Shown here piece after piece: positions 27,226 through 36,546 of a stretch of DNA of 64,000 bases (positions within the stretch are counted from its first letter, which is position 1; each line of letters begins with the position of its first letter). Where the stretch lies: the NCBI RefSeq assembly GCF_003254115.1, contig NZ_QKZV01000008.1, forward strand, positions 61,458 to 125,457. Reading direction: 5' to 3'. The notes below the pieces were generated by a model, which was not told the DNA's origin, made no database searches, and saw only the letters and a program-made list of their open reading frames with translations. A program made the translations under genes and the position numbers. Origin of the DNA: Hydrotalea sandarakina. Lineage in GTDB: Bacteria; Bacteroidota; Bacteroidia; Chitinophagales; Chitinophagaceae.

Positions 27226-29190
27226 ATGAAAAGGTTATCTTTTATAATGAGCTTTTTATGTATTCAAATAGTATTGAATGCACAAAGAATGAACATTGAC
27301 AGTTTAATGCAACATGTACAAAGCATGCCCAATGATACCACAAAAGTGAACAAACTAAATGAATTAATTGGGTTACTGCAATTTCAAAATCATGATAAAG
27401 CGGAAGAATTATCGTGGGAATCTATTCAACTGGCTCAAAAATTAAATTATACATTAGGGCTGCTGATTGCCAGAAGATTAAGAGGCGTATTGTACATTGA
27501 CAAAGCACAATTAGATAGCGGCAAATATTTTTATGATAAAGCATTGGCTTTAATTAAGCATTCAACCCAACCGGCCTTCATAAAACAAAAGGGATTATTA
27601 ACCCACAATTACGGAGTTATTTATCATCAACGTCAATTGTACGATTCAGCCACCATGCAATACTTAGAAGCCATAAAAATTTTCAAAAGCATTCATGAAG
27701 AAGGATTAACGTTTTTCCCTTGCTTAAATTTAGCTACTATTTATAGTTTTTTAAACGAGAACAACAAAGCATTGTATTATAGCAAAGAGGCCATAAAAGG
27801 AGCAGAAATACTAAACGACAAAAGCAAGTTGGTAATAGCCATTAATCAGGAAATGTCAGTTCATATAGCCTTAAAAAATTTTGACAGCGTGCATACACCT
27901 TTACGAAGAAATATTGTACTGGCTAATTCACTGCAACATTTCTATGCCGAGGGAAAAGCCTATCACTTGTTGGGCAAATTTTTTTCGGAAGGAAAAAGAA
28001 TGTTCGATTCATCTATTGAAAATAAAAAAAGAGCATTGGCATTAATGCAAAAAATTCGAAATCAATATGAAATAACAAGCCTTACGGAAGATATTGGTTT
28101 TGATTATTTACAAAAAGGCGATTACAATGATGCCAAATATTATTTAACTCAATCTATTAGTCTGGCTGAACAATTTGGATTAGACCAAATTAAACAATAT
28201 GGTTTAGAAAACATGGTAACAGTAGAAGAAAAATTAGGAAATATTCCGGCGGCTTATCAATACCTAAAAGCGTACACTACTTTAAAAGATTCACTGGAAA
28301 TTCGTTCGAATAAAAATTATTTGTTTGAGTTAGAAGCAAAATATCAAAATGCGAATAAAGAATTACAAATTGCACAATTAGAGTCTGAAAAGAAAATTCA
28401 TGAACTAGCATTGAAACAAAATAAAATTTGGAATTATATACTCATTGCAGCATCCATAACATTATTTATAATTGGTACGCTTACCTATCGCAATTACAAA
28501 CATAAACAAACACTGCAACAACAACGTATTATTGAACTGGAAACACAACAACAACTGGCTGCCACAGAAGCAATTCTGAAAGGTGAAGAACAGGAAAGAA
28601 CCCGCTTAGCCAAAGATTTGCATGATGGATTAGGTGGAATGTTATCGGGTATTAAATATAGTATGAGCCTTATGAAACAAAATTTAAAAATGACACCCGA
28701 AAACGAACAAGCATTTGAACGAAATTTAGACATGCTGAATTCATCCATCAATGAAATGCGCAGAATTGCGCATAACATGATGCCCGAAGTATTACTTAAA
28801 TTTGGATTAGATGCTGCTTTACATGATTTATGCCAGCAAACAAATGAAACAGGTGCCATTGAATTAAAATATCAAAGTATTGGCATTAAGGATAAAGTTT
28901 TTGAACAAACAACAGCCATCCATATTTATAGAATTGTACAAGAGCTGATTAATAATATTGTAAAACATGCCCATGCACAACAAGCCATTGTACAAATTAC
29001 AGACGATGACAATATTATACACATTACTGTTGAAGATAACGGCAAGGGCATGCCGGAGAATAAACAAGCACTTTCAAAAGGAATTGGATGGAATAATATA
29101 TACAGCAGGGTAGAGTATTTAAAAGGGAAGGTAGATATTCAATCTGCACCGGGAAAAGGTACATCTGTTCAAATTGAACTTAATGTATGA
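27226..29190 (+). CDS. TPR-containing sensor histidine kinase (HisKA_3 type)
   Basis: ATG 27226 gives 654 residues (a GTG three codons upstream is less likely). A signal peptide (about 1-20) is followed by TPR helices at 30-370, a coiled segment, one membrane helix at about 401-420, then the HisKA_3 dimerisation helix with phospho-acceptor His466 in KDLHDGLGGML, and an HATPase domain with N-box ELINNIVKHA, DNGKGMP and GIGWNNIYSRVEYL. The TPR part is predicted to be periplasmic. It overlaps the regulator gene by 4 bp, so the two form a two-component pair. Confidence 0.92.
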   Translation: MKRLSFIMSFLCIQIVLNAQRMNIDSLMQHVQSMPNDTTKVNKLNELIGLLQFQNHDKAEELSWESIQLAQKLNYTLGLLIARRLRGVLYIDKAQLDSGKYFYDKALALIKHSTQPAFIKQKGLLTHNYGVIYHQRQLYDSATMQYLEAIKIFKSIHEEGLTFFPCLNLATIYSFLNENNKALYYSKEAIKGAEILNDKSKLVIAINQEMSVHIALKNFDSVHTPLRRNIVLANSLQHFYAEGKAYHLLGKFFSEGKRMFDSSIENKKRALALMQKIRNQYEITSLTEDIGFDYLQKGDYNDAKYYLTQSISLAEQFGLDQIKQYGLENMVTVEEKLGNIPAAYQYLKAYTTLKDSLEIRSNKNYLFELEAKYQNANKELQIAQLESEKKIHELALKQNKIWNYILIAASITLFIIGTLTYRNYKHKQTLQQQRIIELETQQQLAATEAILKGEEQERTRLAKDLHDGLGGMLSGIKYSMSLMKQNLKMTPENEQAFERNLDMLNSSINEMRRIAHNMMPEVLLKFGLDAALHDLCQQTNETGAIELKYQSIGIKDKVFEQTTAIHIYRIVQELINNIVKHAHAQQAIVQITDDDNIIHITVEDNGKGMPENKQALSKGIGWNNIYSRVEYLKGKVDIQSAPGKGTSVQIELNV

Positions 29191-29801
29191 TAACAAAACT
29201 GTTCATAGTAGATGACCATTATATGGTAATTGAAGGCATTCATGCGTTACTGCAAAATGAAAAAAACATTGAGTGGATAGGGCATGCTATGAATGCAGAT
29301 TCATGCCTGGCTTTTTTACAACACCAACAACCCGATATTATATTAATGGACATCAGCCTTCCTGATACCAGTGGTATTGACTTATGTAAGATGGTTAAAA
29401 CAAAATATCCGGCTATTCATATAGTTGCCCTTAGCACATTTAATCAACAAAGCTTTATAAAAAAAATGATGGAAAATGGGGCTTCCGGTTATTTATTAAA
29501 AAATGCTTCCACAAAAGAAATTTTAGATTGCATTGAAACTACCATGAAAGGTAAATCTTATTTCAGCTTTGAAGCGGCACAAACATTACGGTATCATTCC
29601 GATGATGAAATAATTTTAACTCTTCGTGAAAAAGAAGTTTTAATGCTTATTGCCGAAGGATTAACGAATCCGGAAATTGGACAGCGTTTATTTATCAGCA
29701 CTGCTACAGTTGATTCACATCGAAAAAACATCCTCACTAAATTCAATGTAAAAAACACGGCGGCATTAATACATGCAGCCGTAAAAAAAGGCTTCTTATA
29801 A
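29187..29801 (+). CDS. NarL/FixJ-type response regulator
   Basis: The 204-residue protein has a receiver domain with the acidic pair Asp9/Asp10 and phospho-acceptor Asp55 in ILMDISLP, and a LuxR-type HTH (about 140-200: LTLREKEVLMLIAEGLTNPE, STATVDSHRKNI). It is the output partner of the TPR kinase it overlaps by 4 bp. Tandem palindromes upstream of the pair are candidate autoregulatory sites. The regulated genes could include the OsmC/CDGSH pair 76 bp downstream, but that is only suggested by position. Confidence 0.93.
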   Translation: MITKLFIVDDHYMVIEGIHALLQNEKNIEWIGHAMNADSCLAFLQHQQPDIILMDISLPDTSGIDLCKMVKTKYPAIHIVALSTFNQQSFIKKMMENGASGYLLKNASTKEILDCIETTMKGKSYFSFEAAQTLRYHSDDEIILTLREKEVLMLIAEGLTNPEIGQRLFISTATVDSHRKNILTKFNVKNTAALIHAAVKKGFL

Positions 29802-29877
29802 ATTGCCTTTTATTTAAAGAAATTAATCATGCCATTACTCGGTTATTTTGGTACATTTAAGTACTAAATTGTAATGT

Positions 29878-30279
29878 ATGTCTGTTACTGCTACTATTCA
29901 TCAGGAACAATACCAAACCCTTTTAGATACACCATCGGGTATATTCATAGCCGATGAACATATTGAAGTGGGCGGAACACAAAAGGGAATGAACCCACAT
30001 GAGTTATTATTGGGAAGTTTAGCATCCTGCACCGCCATAACCTTACGCATGTATGCCAATAGAAAAGAATGGCCATTAGAGAGTGTTCAGGTAAACGTGA
30101 ATATTACAGTTGAAGCAGATGCAACCAAGGGTACCATTATTGAAAGAACCATTCAACTAAACGGCAATCTTTCTACCGAACAAAAAGAAAGATTATTGTA
30201 TATTGCCAATCGTTGCCCCATACACAAAATCTTGTCAGGAGTTTTACACATAGCAACCAATTTAAACAACGGTATATGA
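29878..30279 (+). CDS. OsmC-family protein (second copy)
   Basis: The 133-residue protein has KGMNPHELLLGSLASCTAIT with Cys51 at the start of the central helix and the second Cys at 113 in ANRCPIHKIL. The CP-containing C-terminal motif places it in the YhfA/OsmC subgroup. It probably reduces organic peroxides or acts on another thiol-reactive substrate in the cytoplasm. Its stop overlaps the start of the next gene by 4 bp (ATGA), so it is translationally coupled to the FeS protein. Confidence 0.9.
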   Translation: MSVTATIHQEQYQTLLDTPSGIFIADEHIEVGGTQKGMNPHELLLGSLASCTAITLRMYANRKEWPLESVQVNVNITVEADATKGTIIERTIQLNGNLSTEQKERLLYIANRCPIHKILSGVLHIATNLNNGI

Positions 30280-30722
30280 ACAAAGAAACGCTTACAAAAA
30301 AATACACCAATGGTACCATTACCATTGTGTGGAAACCGGGTGTTTGCATACACTCAGGTATTTGTGTCAGGGGCTTACCCCAGGTTTTTAATACAAGTTT
30401 AAAACCCTGGATTAATATGCAGCAAGCTAGCACCGAACAATTAATAGCACAAGTAAGCCAATGCCCATCGGGTGCTCTATCGTTTTATCATAATGACGAA
30501 CAAGATGATCTCACCATTCAGGTAGATGCAGAAACAAAATTAGAAGCAGTTCCTAACGGACCACTATTGGTGTATGGCAATGTACTGATAAAAGATGCCT
30601 ATGGACATGAAACCAGAAAAAACAAGGTAACTGCTTTTTGTCGATGCGGACATTCAGGCAACAAACCCTTTTGCGATGGAACACACAAAAAGATAGGCTT
30701 TAAAGATGGAATTGAGCCATGA
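30276..30722 (+). CDS. 4Fe-4S mono-cluster (Fer4_19) and CDGSH iron-sulfur protein
   Basis: ATG 30276 gives 148 residues. The N-terminal half (VCIHSGICVRGLPQVF, then SQCPSGAL) contains Cys24, Cys30 and Cys63 of the divergent Fer4_19 type. The C-terminal half carries the CDGSH motif: Cys122, Cys124, Cys133 and His137 in CRCGHSGNKPFCDGTH, which binds a 2Fe-2S cluster. It should be a small cytoplasmic electron carrier or cluster-transfer protein. Coupling to an OsmC gene suggests a role in peroxide defence. An earlier in-frame start lies inside the OsmC gene and is rejected. Confidence 0.9.
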   Translation: MNKETLTKKYTNGTITIVWKPGVCIHSGICVRGLPQVFNTSLKPWINMQQASTEQLIAQVSQCPSGALSFYHNDEQDDLTIQVDAETKLEAVPNGPLLVYGNVLIKDAYGHETRKNKVTAFCRCGHSGNKPFCDGTHKKIGFKDGIEP

Positions 30723-30761
30723 GCTAATTCTTACCTCGTTTTATCTTTTTAAACAAAAAAT

Positions 30762-32294
30762 TTACTGTACTTTATCTAATTGCAAAACCGGAGCATTCTG
30801 AATGGATATTTCTTTGACCTGATGAAACACAGCCGGTTTCACACCTTTTACCAAAGGTGCGGTTAGTCCATCTATTTGCAAACCAAGTACATTGTTAGCA
30901 TAGATGACAGGGCGTTCATCGGGCTTTATGGTTTGTAGCTGAATATTAGTTAAACGCATTTGTTTTACATTTCTTAAAAATAATCCATAAGCCGGCGTAA
31001 CGCCTAATAAATAAGGTTCGGGATACCCTTTTCCCAATTCGGGAAATACCCTTTGTGCACTGTACTTTGAGCCGCCACCTTTATACTGAATAGTAATATT
31101 GCGCAACTCAATATTTTCAACCGGTTGATTCGGAACACCCGTAATTTGTATGCCACTAAGCGTATCGGCATTCAATATGCGAACATTGCTTATGTAAATA
31201 TTTTTAATTGTACCGGTATGTGTTGTTGCTAGCGGCCCCCTGTTTCTGTTACCCAGCGTAATATAAATAGGATAATGATGCACATTATCCATAACAATAT
31301 TATCTACAACAATATTATTCATTTCACCGCCATCTACTTCTTCTAAAGCTAACCCATCACAATATCTGAATATGCAATTACTGACAATGCAATTTTTAAA
31401 CCCACCATTCGATTCGGTTCCAAATTTTATTCTTCCACCCGACCAACCTACCGCTGCCGGTATGCAAGTTCCATCTAATAAAGTGCCTTCTTTAAAAGCA
31501 GAAACAGTGCAGTTAGTAATGATAACATTTTCGGTGGTTACTGGTTTGTTTAATGCATAGGAAGCCTTGGGGCATATGGCATCATCATTGGGACTATTGA
31601 CTTTACAGTTGTTCACGGTTACATTAGCACAAGCATCAATATCAATTCCATCACGATTGGTGTCAATCAATAAATTATCAAGTGTTACCCAGTTACAACC
31701 GGTTAATAAAATAGCAAAATGACCACCATGGTAAATGGTAACATCTCTAATAAAAACGCGTTTACAGTTTTTTAATGCAATAGCTTTATCGGCTTTTCCA
31801 ATAGAGCCCTGAAGAATATTTCCTCCTGCCTCATTGTCTTCACGGGTAATAGCACCACCGTCAATCATGCCACTTCCCGTTATGCTTATATCGTGTAAAT
31901 CTTCTCCCCATATTAGACTATTATGAAAATAGGTATGCCCCCCATCCTGGTATTGTGTATAAGGAAAAGCTTCAGCAGTGTCATAAACATTTAATTCAGG
32001 ATTGGCGCCAACAATTACTGCACCACTTGAAAGATAAATATGTACGTTACTTTTCAAATGAATGCTTCCACACAAATACTTTCCTGCCGGAATAAATACA
32101 GTACCGCCACCTGCTGCAGCACAAGCATCAATAGCTTTATTAATGGCTATATGATCTAAATGTTCGCCATTTCCAAAAGCACCATAATGCTTAACATTAA
32201 AAATGGCATCACTAATATTATTGGATTGTGCTTTAAGTGAACATTGCATTATCAAATACAAAAATGCCAGGCAGATTAACTTCATTGATTTCAT
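30762..32294 (-). CDS. Secreted glycoside hydrolase family 28 (polygalacturonase-like)
   Basis: The 510-residue protein has a signal peptide (1-22) and the right-handed beta-helix opening FNVKHYGAFGNGEHLDHI, AACGGGT-like and GGGTVFIPAGKYLCG turns. Catalytic acids are seen in NRDGIDIDAC and NSPNDDAICPK. The usual GHG His motif is not seen; the equivalent zone reads SGGRIKFGTESNGG, in which GTESNGG replaces the common IGSE..GG. Family members cut pectin or rhamnogalacturonan. It is divergent from a sugar porter, so a pectin-sugar use pair is plausible; substrate specificity cannot be read. Confidence 0.85.
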   Translation of the reverse strand: MKSMKLICLAFLYLIMQCSLKAQSNNISDAIFNVKHYGAFGNGEHLDHIAINKAIDACAAAGGGTVFIPAGKYLCGSIHLKSNVHIYLSSGAVIVGANPELNVYDTAEAFPYTQYQDGGHTYFHNSLIWGEDLHDISITGSGMIDGGAITREDNEAGGNILQGSIGKADKAIALKNCKRVFIRDVTIYHGGHFAILLTGCNWVTLDNLLIDTNRDGIDIDACANVTVNNCKVNSPNDDAICPKASYALNKPVTTENVIITNCTVSAFKEGTLLDGTCIPAAVGWSGGRIKFGTESNGGFKNCIVSNCIFRYCDGLALEEVDGGEMNNIVVDNIVMDNVHHYPIYITLGNRNRGPLATTHTGTIKNIYISNVRILNADTLSGIQITGVPNQPVENIELRNITIQYKGGGSKYSAQRVFPELGKGYPEPYLLGVTPAYGLFLRNVKQMRLTNIQLQTIKPDERPVIYANNVLGLQIDGLTAPLVKGVKPAVFHQVKEISIQNAPVLQLDKVQ

Positions 32295-32557
32295 GGGAAA
32301 ATGTTAGCTTAAAAGAATTTAGAGCCATTAAAGTTAATGCTTGCTGCTGATTTCATACTTATAAATCAGATTAAACTTCTGCCCAACTTCACTACTGCAA
32401 TAAACCATATTTCAATTAAATGACTGAGTAGGGATGGTTGCTCAGCAATTTTTTGTCATCTGCCTTTTCTTAATTACATTCGGTAAGGGTGATGAAAAAT
32501 TCATACCTCACTCATTTGCAATCATTTCATTTTTTGAGCAACAACTAAACATGCCGT

Positions 32558-33865
32558 ATGAATAAAAAATTAGTTTTATGGTCAATTACCGTTGGCTTGG
32601 GCGGTTTGCTATTTGGTATGGATGTAGCTGTTATATCCGGTGCAGAACAAGCCATACAACAACTGTGGCAACTGAGTAACTGGATGCATGGTACGGCAAT
32701 AGCTATGGCATTATATGGTACTGCATTTGGTGCAGCCTTTGGCAATATACCTGCCAATAAAATAGGCAGAAAGAAAACACTGTTTTGGATTGGTGTTTTA
32801 TTTTTAATCACCTCAATCGGGGCTGCCGTCTCAACTAACGTATATGCATTTATGTTATTCCGTTTTATTAGCGGATTAAGTATTGGTGCCTCATCCGTAG
32901 TTGCGCCGGTGTATATTTCAGAAATTGCCCCACCAAAATACAGGGGTAGAATGGTAATATCATTTCAATTAAATGTGGTAGCGGGTATATTAATTGCCTA
33001 TTTCTCTAATTACCTGTTACAAGGTTTTGACGGTAAAAACGATTGGCGTTGGATGCTGGGTGTTGTTGCTATTCCTTCTGCTGCATTTTCCATACTAATG
33101 ATATTTACCCCTGAAACACCCCGTTGGTTGGTATTGTATAAAAAAGATGATGATGCCGCCAGAAAAGTATTGGCCCTTACGGAAGACAATACCGATCATT
33201 TAATTGAACGTATTAAACAATCGGTTAGTTCCAATACAGAACGGTTATTTCAAAAAAAGCATCTTCGACTGCTGATATTGGCGTTTCTTATTGCATTTTT
33301 TAACCAGCTTTCCGGCATCAATGCCATCATTTACTTTGCACCTAAGGTTTTTGAAATGGCAGGCATAGGCCGAAGTGCTGCATTATTTTCAACTGTAGGT
33401 ATTGGTGTAGTGAATTTAATTTTTACTATTATCGGCTGGTCGTTGATTGATAAATTTGGCCGCCGAACGCTAATGTTTATCGGATCTTTCGGATATATTA
33501 TTTCCCTATCATTAATTGCCATTGCTTTTAATAGTGATAACCATAGCTTGATTGTTTATTATGTATTTATGTTTATAGCAGCGCATGCTATAGGCCAAGG
33601 AGCGGTAATTTGGGTATTTTTATCTGAATTATTTCCCAATGCCATTCGTGCCAGCGGTACATCGTTCGGCTGTTTAACCCATTGGTTTTTTGCAGCATTG
33701 GTTGCACAAGTATTTCCATTTTTTGCAGCTACGGTTTCAGGCACCGCTATTTTTGGCTTCTTTGCCTTTATGATGGTATTACAACTTTTGTATGTTTGGA
33801 AAATGATGCCGGAAACAAAAGGCATTGCGTTAGAAAATATGGAAAGCACCCTTGTATTACATTAA
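32558..33865 (+). CDS. MFS sugar porter (XylE/GalP-like)
   Basis: The 435-residue protein has 12 membrane helices and sugar-porter signatures: KIGRKKTLFW (after helix 2), PPKYRGRMV, PETPRWLVLY after helix 6, NQLSGINAIIYFAPKVF in helix 7, DKFGRRTLM after helix 8 and MPETKG at the C-terminus. The family imports hexoses or pentoses by proton symport. It is divergent from the GH28 gene, with a 263-bp gap holding no gene. It may take up a pectin-derived sugar; that is inference from position. Confidence 0.92.
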   Translation: MNKKLVLWSITVGLGGLLFGMDVAVISGAEQAIQQLWQLSNWMHGTAIAMALYGTAFGAAFGNIPANKIGRKKTLFWIGVLFLITSIGAAVSTNVYAFMLFRFISGLSIGASSVVAPVYISEIAPPKYRGRMVISFQLNVVAGILIAYFSNYLLQGFDGKNDWRWMLGVVAIPSAAFSILMIFTPETPRWLVLYKKDDDAARKVLALTEDNTDHLIERIKQSVSSNTERLFQKKHLRLLILAFLIAFFNQLSGINAIIYFAPKVFEMAGIGRSAALFSTVGIGVVNLIFTIIGWSLIDKFGRRTLMFIGSFGYIISLSLIAIAFNSDNHSLIVYYVFMFIAAHAIGQGAVIWVFLSELFPNAIRASGTSFGCLTHWFFAALVAQVFPFFAATVSGTAIFGFFAFMMVLQLLYVWKMMPETKGIALENMESTLVLH

Positions 33866-33887
33866 CATCAATATCAATTTTTTAAAA

Positions 33888-34856
33888 CTATGGCAGTGCA
33901 TGTATAAATGCGGTAATGGTTTTAACCAATTGGGCATTAATGGGTAAACTCGGATTATTGTAAGTAGCAATATTGGCATTCCTATCGCCATTTACATTCT
34001 TAAAAATATGATTCATCCCGGGTATCATAACCAATTGGGCGGCAGGATCAGCTTGCGCTAATAATTTTGCATCGGCTTCCGAAATTTGTATATCGGCCGT
34101 ACCTTGAATAATACAAACGGGCATATCCTTCAATGCAGCAATAGCTTTTGCAGGATTGTATTGAAACCACGAAATTAAATAAGGCTGAACCGAAGGGCGA
34201 AACAAACTATACAACAAAGGATTGACATAACGTAAAGTATCCCCACGTTGTAAGGTATCTATATCAGCATAAATCATTTGTTTAAATGGTTCCGGCTGCG
34301 TAGCCAATTGAGTTTTTAAAATATCAGCCGCAGGCATCCCCGCCCCTGCTATCGACACAAAGGCATTCGCGTTATGCTTTGCAGCCAACATACCAATGAG
34401 CGATCCTTCACTATGGCCAATAACAACTATTTTATTGAATCGCTTATCTTTTTGCAATAATTGTAGCCAGCCAATGGCATCATTTACATAATCATTAAAG
34501 CGAATATCTTTTTCTGCCTTTAAGGCCGCAGCACTGGCTCCCACCCCACGTTTATCGTATCGTACACTGGCAATACCATATTTAGCCAAACTATCCGCTA
34601 ACATTCGCAGGCTGCCATTGTGCATGGTAGGATTATTTCCATTTCTGTCTGTAGGACCGGAACCGGCTATAATTAAGGCTACAGGTATAGGTGTATTTTT
34701 TTCCGGAAGGGTTAAGGTACCTTCAATAGAACCGGATGCCGTTTGCAAAACAATAGGAGTTTCATGCACTGCTGCCGGTGTTTGAGCAAATGATGAAGAA
34801 AATACAGTAGTGATACCAATGATAAAAGTTATGAAAATAAATGTATGCTGTTTCAT
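33888..34856 (-). CDS. Secreted alpha/beta hydrolase
   Basis: The 322-residue protein has a signal peptide (1-24, SSFAQ), the oxyanion segment IIAGSGPTDRNGN (63-73), nucleophile Ser149 in GHSEGSLIG, and probable Asp255 (GTADIQIS) and His283 (GMNHIFK). It belongs to the esterase/dipeptidyl-peptidase-like hydrolases of unknown substrate. It follows the metallo-beta-lactamase gene by 1 bp, so the two are co-transcribed and both act in the periplasm. Esterase or acyl-peptide activity is the best guess. Confidence 0.88.
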   Translation of the reverse strand: MKQHTFIFITFIIGITTVFSSSFAQTPAAVHETPIVLQTASGSIEGTLTLPEKNTPIPVALIIAGSGPTDRNGNNPTMHNGSLRMLADSLAKYGIASVRYDKRGVGASAAALKAEKDIRFNDYVNDAIGWLQLLQKDKRFNKIVVIGHSEGSLIGMLAAKHNANAFVSIAGAGMPAADILKTQLATQPEPFKQMIYADIDTLQRGDTLRYVNPLLYSLFRPSVQPYLISWFQYNPAKAIAALKDMPVCIIQGTADIQISEADAKLLAQADPAAQLVMIPGMNHIFKNVNGDRNANIATYNNPSLPINAQLVKTITAFIHALP

Positions 34857-34857
34857 G

Positions 34858-35604
34858 TTAATGATTTTGTTGCAAATAATTATCTACCAAATGGGCGGTA
34901 TGTTGCAGATTTTGAGGACTATAACCATCTAAATGGCCGGGAATAACGTAGGTGGCACGGGCAAAGCGTTGTATGGTTTTTTGAATTGCCAATCGCCATT
35001 CGGGCACATTAGCATCCGACAAATTACCAATATCATTGGTTGCTACACTTTTAATAAAACAGCCACCGTACAATATTTTTTCTTTTGGAAACCACACGAC
35101 AATATTATCGCCACTATGGCCGGGGCCGGGATAGTAGGTTTGCAACTGTACATTACCTACGGTGAAAACAGTATCGTTGGCAAAAGTATATTGTGCTAAT
35201 CCTTCCTTTTTTTTGATACACAAGTTCTGTGTTTGAAGAGAACTATAGGTTTTTATGCCTTTTGAAGCGTAATAAGGTAAGCCAATGGTTCTATCTGCAT
35301 GAAAATGGGTTGCAATGCACAACACCACCTTTTGATGGTGCCGTTGCCATATGGAATCTAATAAAGGTTGCAATTGGGTAGTATCCCATGGTGTATCAAG
35401 CAATATCACCCCTTTATTAGAAACCACATACATGCCATTAGCCGGATACGGCAACCCATCTACGTTACCATAGGTTATATAAACATAAAAATTGTCGTGC
35501 AAGGGTCGAATTATAAGTGGCGCATGATTGGACTGAGTAAACGCAATTAAGGGAAAGTTGAATAAAAGAAAATACCGTATGAAAAAATGATACCAAGGTT
35601 TCAT
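34858..35604 (-). CDS. Subclass B1 metallo-beta-lactamase
   Basis: The 248-residue protein has a signal peptide and a complete B1 zinc site: His100, His102 and His163 (HFHADR, PGPGHSGDN) for Zn1 and Asp104, Cys182 and His224 (GGCFIKS, IPGHLDGY) for Zn2. Lys185 and Asn194 match the substrate-binding Lys and Asn of B1 enzymes. Such enzymes hydrolyse penicillins, cephalosporins and carbapenems in the periplasm. The Gly-Gly after HxHxDR is replaced (TIGL). It heads a two-gene unit with an alpha/beta hydrolase. Activity on real drugs is not shown. Confidence 0.9.
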   Translation of the reverse strand: MKPWYHFFIRYFLLFNFPLIAFTQSNHAPLIIRPLHDNFYVYITYGNVDGLPYPANGMYVVSNKGVILLDTPWDTTQLQPLLDSIWQRHHQKVVLCIATHFHADRTIGLPYYASKGIKTYSSLQTQNLCIKKKEGLAQYTFANDTVFTVGNVQLQTYYPGPGHSGDNIVVWFPKEKILYGGCFIKSVATNDIGNLSDANVPEWRLAIQKTIQRFARATYVIPGHLDGYSPQNLQHTAHLVDNYLQQNH

Positions 35605-35677
35605 GGCAAAAACAAAATATAGGGAAAGGTAAGCAGAAGTAACGGAATGGCTATCATTCTCTGAGCCACAATTACCT

Positions 35678-36385
35678 TTATTGCATAGATTGACTTTTCT
35701 TAAAATCTACTTTTAACACCATACCCACCTGTAATCCAATACCATTATTTGCAACATGATTGATTTGACCTTTCACATCAAAAATTCCTAATTCAGGAAT
35801 AATACCAACTACGGAATTCAAATTATGCGCCCACCCAATACTTCCACCCCAAATATTAACGTAGTTATTGGCTTTACCACCTAGAGCCGTAGGAATAATG
35901 GTTTGTAGTAGCCTTCCATTAAAAGTGATGGAAGAATTTACATTCAACTGTCGTGTAACAGACACTGCTGTACCCGGCGACCAGGCAGATTTATGATTAT
36001 CTAAAATGGTTAAATAGGCATACCCGCCACCCACAATAACAGCCACTTGATAGGGTGCAGTTGTAGGTGTCAATCTTATTTTAGCATCAAAAGCACTGCC
36101 TAATGTTGGGCCTACAGATGACCAAGGCATGGTAACGGTACATAATCGATATCCAATATCCACATTTCTTGAAATTCCCAAACGTAAACCGGCATGTGCT
36201 AAAAAGGGGGTGAAATTATTGGTAGCGGGATTTTTTATAAAAGTTACCTGACCACCGGTTCCACTTATGAAAGCGAAATCTTTAGGCGCTACTGTTGCGG
36301 CTGTTCCAAAATTCAATAACCATTGCGCTTGCAATTGATGAACAAAGCCACAAAACGCCAATATGATGAGCATTTTTTTTGTCAC
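35678..36385 (-). CDS. Probable outer-membrane beta-barrel protein
   Basis: The 235-residue protein has a signal peptide (1-20, LQAQW) and then alternating hydrophobic strands rich in Gly, aromatic and polar residues (VDIGYRLCTV, AVIVGGGYAYLTI, INHVANNGIGLQVGMVLKVD). The pattern fits a small 8-10-strand barrel, although the last residue is not aromatic. I do not recognise a specific family. It is on the same strand as the lactamase and has its own 73-bp gap to it. Function unknown. Confidence 0.6.
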   Translation of the reverse strand: MTKKMLIILAFCGFVHQLQAQWLLNFGTAATVAPKDFAFISGTGGQVTFIKNPATNNFTPFLAHAGLRLGISRNVDIGYRLCTVTMPWSSVGPTLGSAFDAKIRLTPTTAPYQVAVIVGGGYAYLTILDNHKSAWSPGTAVSVTRQLNVNSSITFNGRLLQTIIPTALGGKANNYVNIWGGSIGWAHNLNSVVGIIPELGIFDVKGQINHVANNGIGLQVGMVLKVDFKKSQSMQ

Positions 36386-36546
36386 TGCTTGATCGTTTTA
36401 TTGAGTGTTGGTATTTGTATTCATAAAACTAAGCAAGCAGCGCTAATTCCATTCATAAAAAACCCCTATAAGTCAATAAGGCTAAACTATACGCACTAAT
36501 GCGGTTAGAAACTCATTGAACAAACATTGATGACAAATTATACTGT

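Noticed and set aside
28494-28859. 121-codon open frame on the minus strand
   Set aside because: Lies opposite the conserved kinase core; Cys/Ser-rich by chance.
30213-30275. Earlier in-frame start for the CDGSH protein
   Set aside because: The added residues overlap the OsmC coding region; ATG 30276 is the normal coupled start.
30173-30433. Open frame on the minus strand over the OsmC/CDGSH junction
   Set aside because: Opposite two well-supported genes with no features of its own.
34858-35604. Glyoxalase II or RNase Z assignment for the MBL-fold protein
   Set aside because: Cys182, Lys185 and the signal peptide fit subclass B1 lactamases; glyoxalase II has Asp at the bridging position and no signal.
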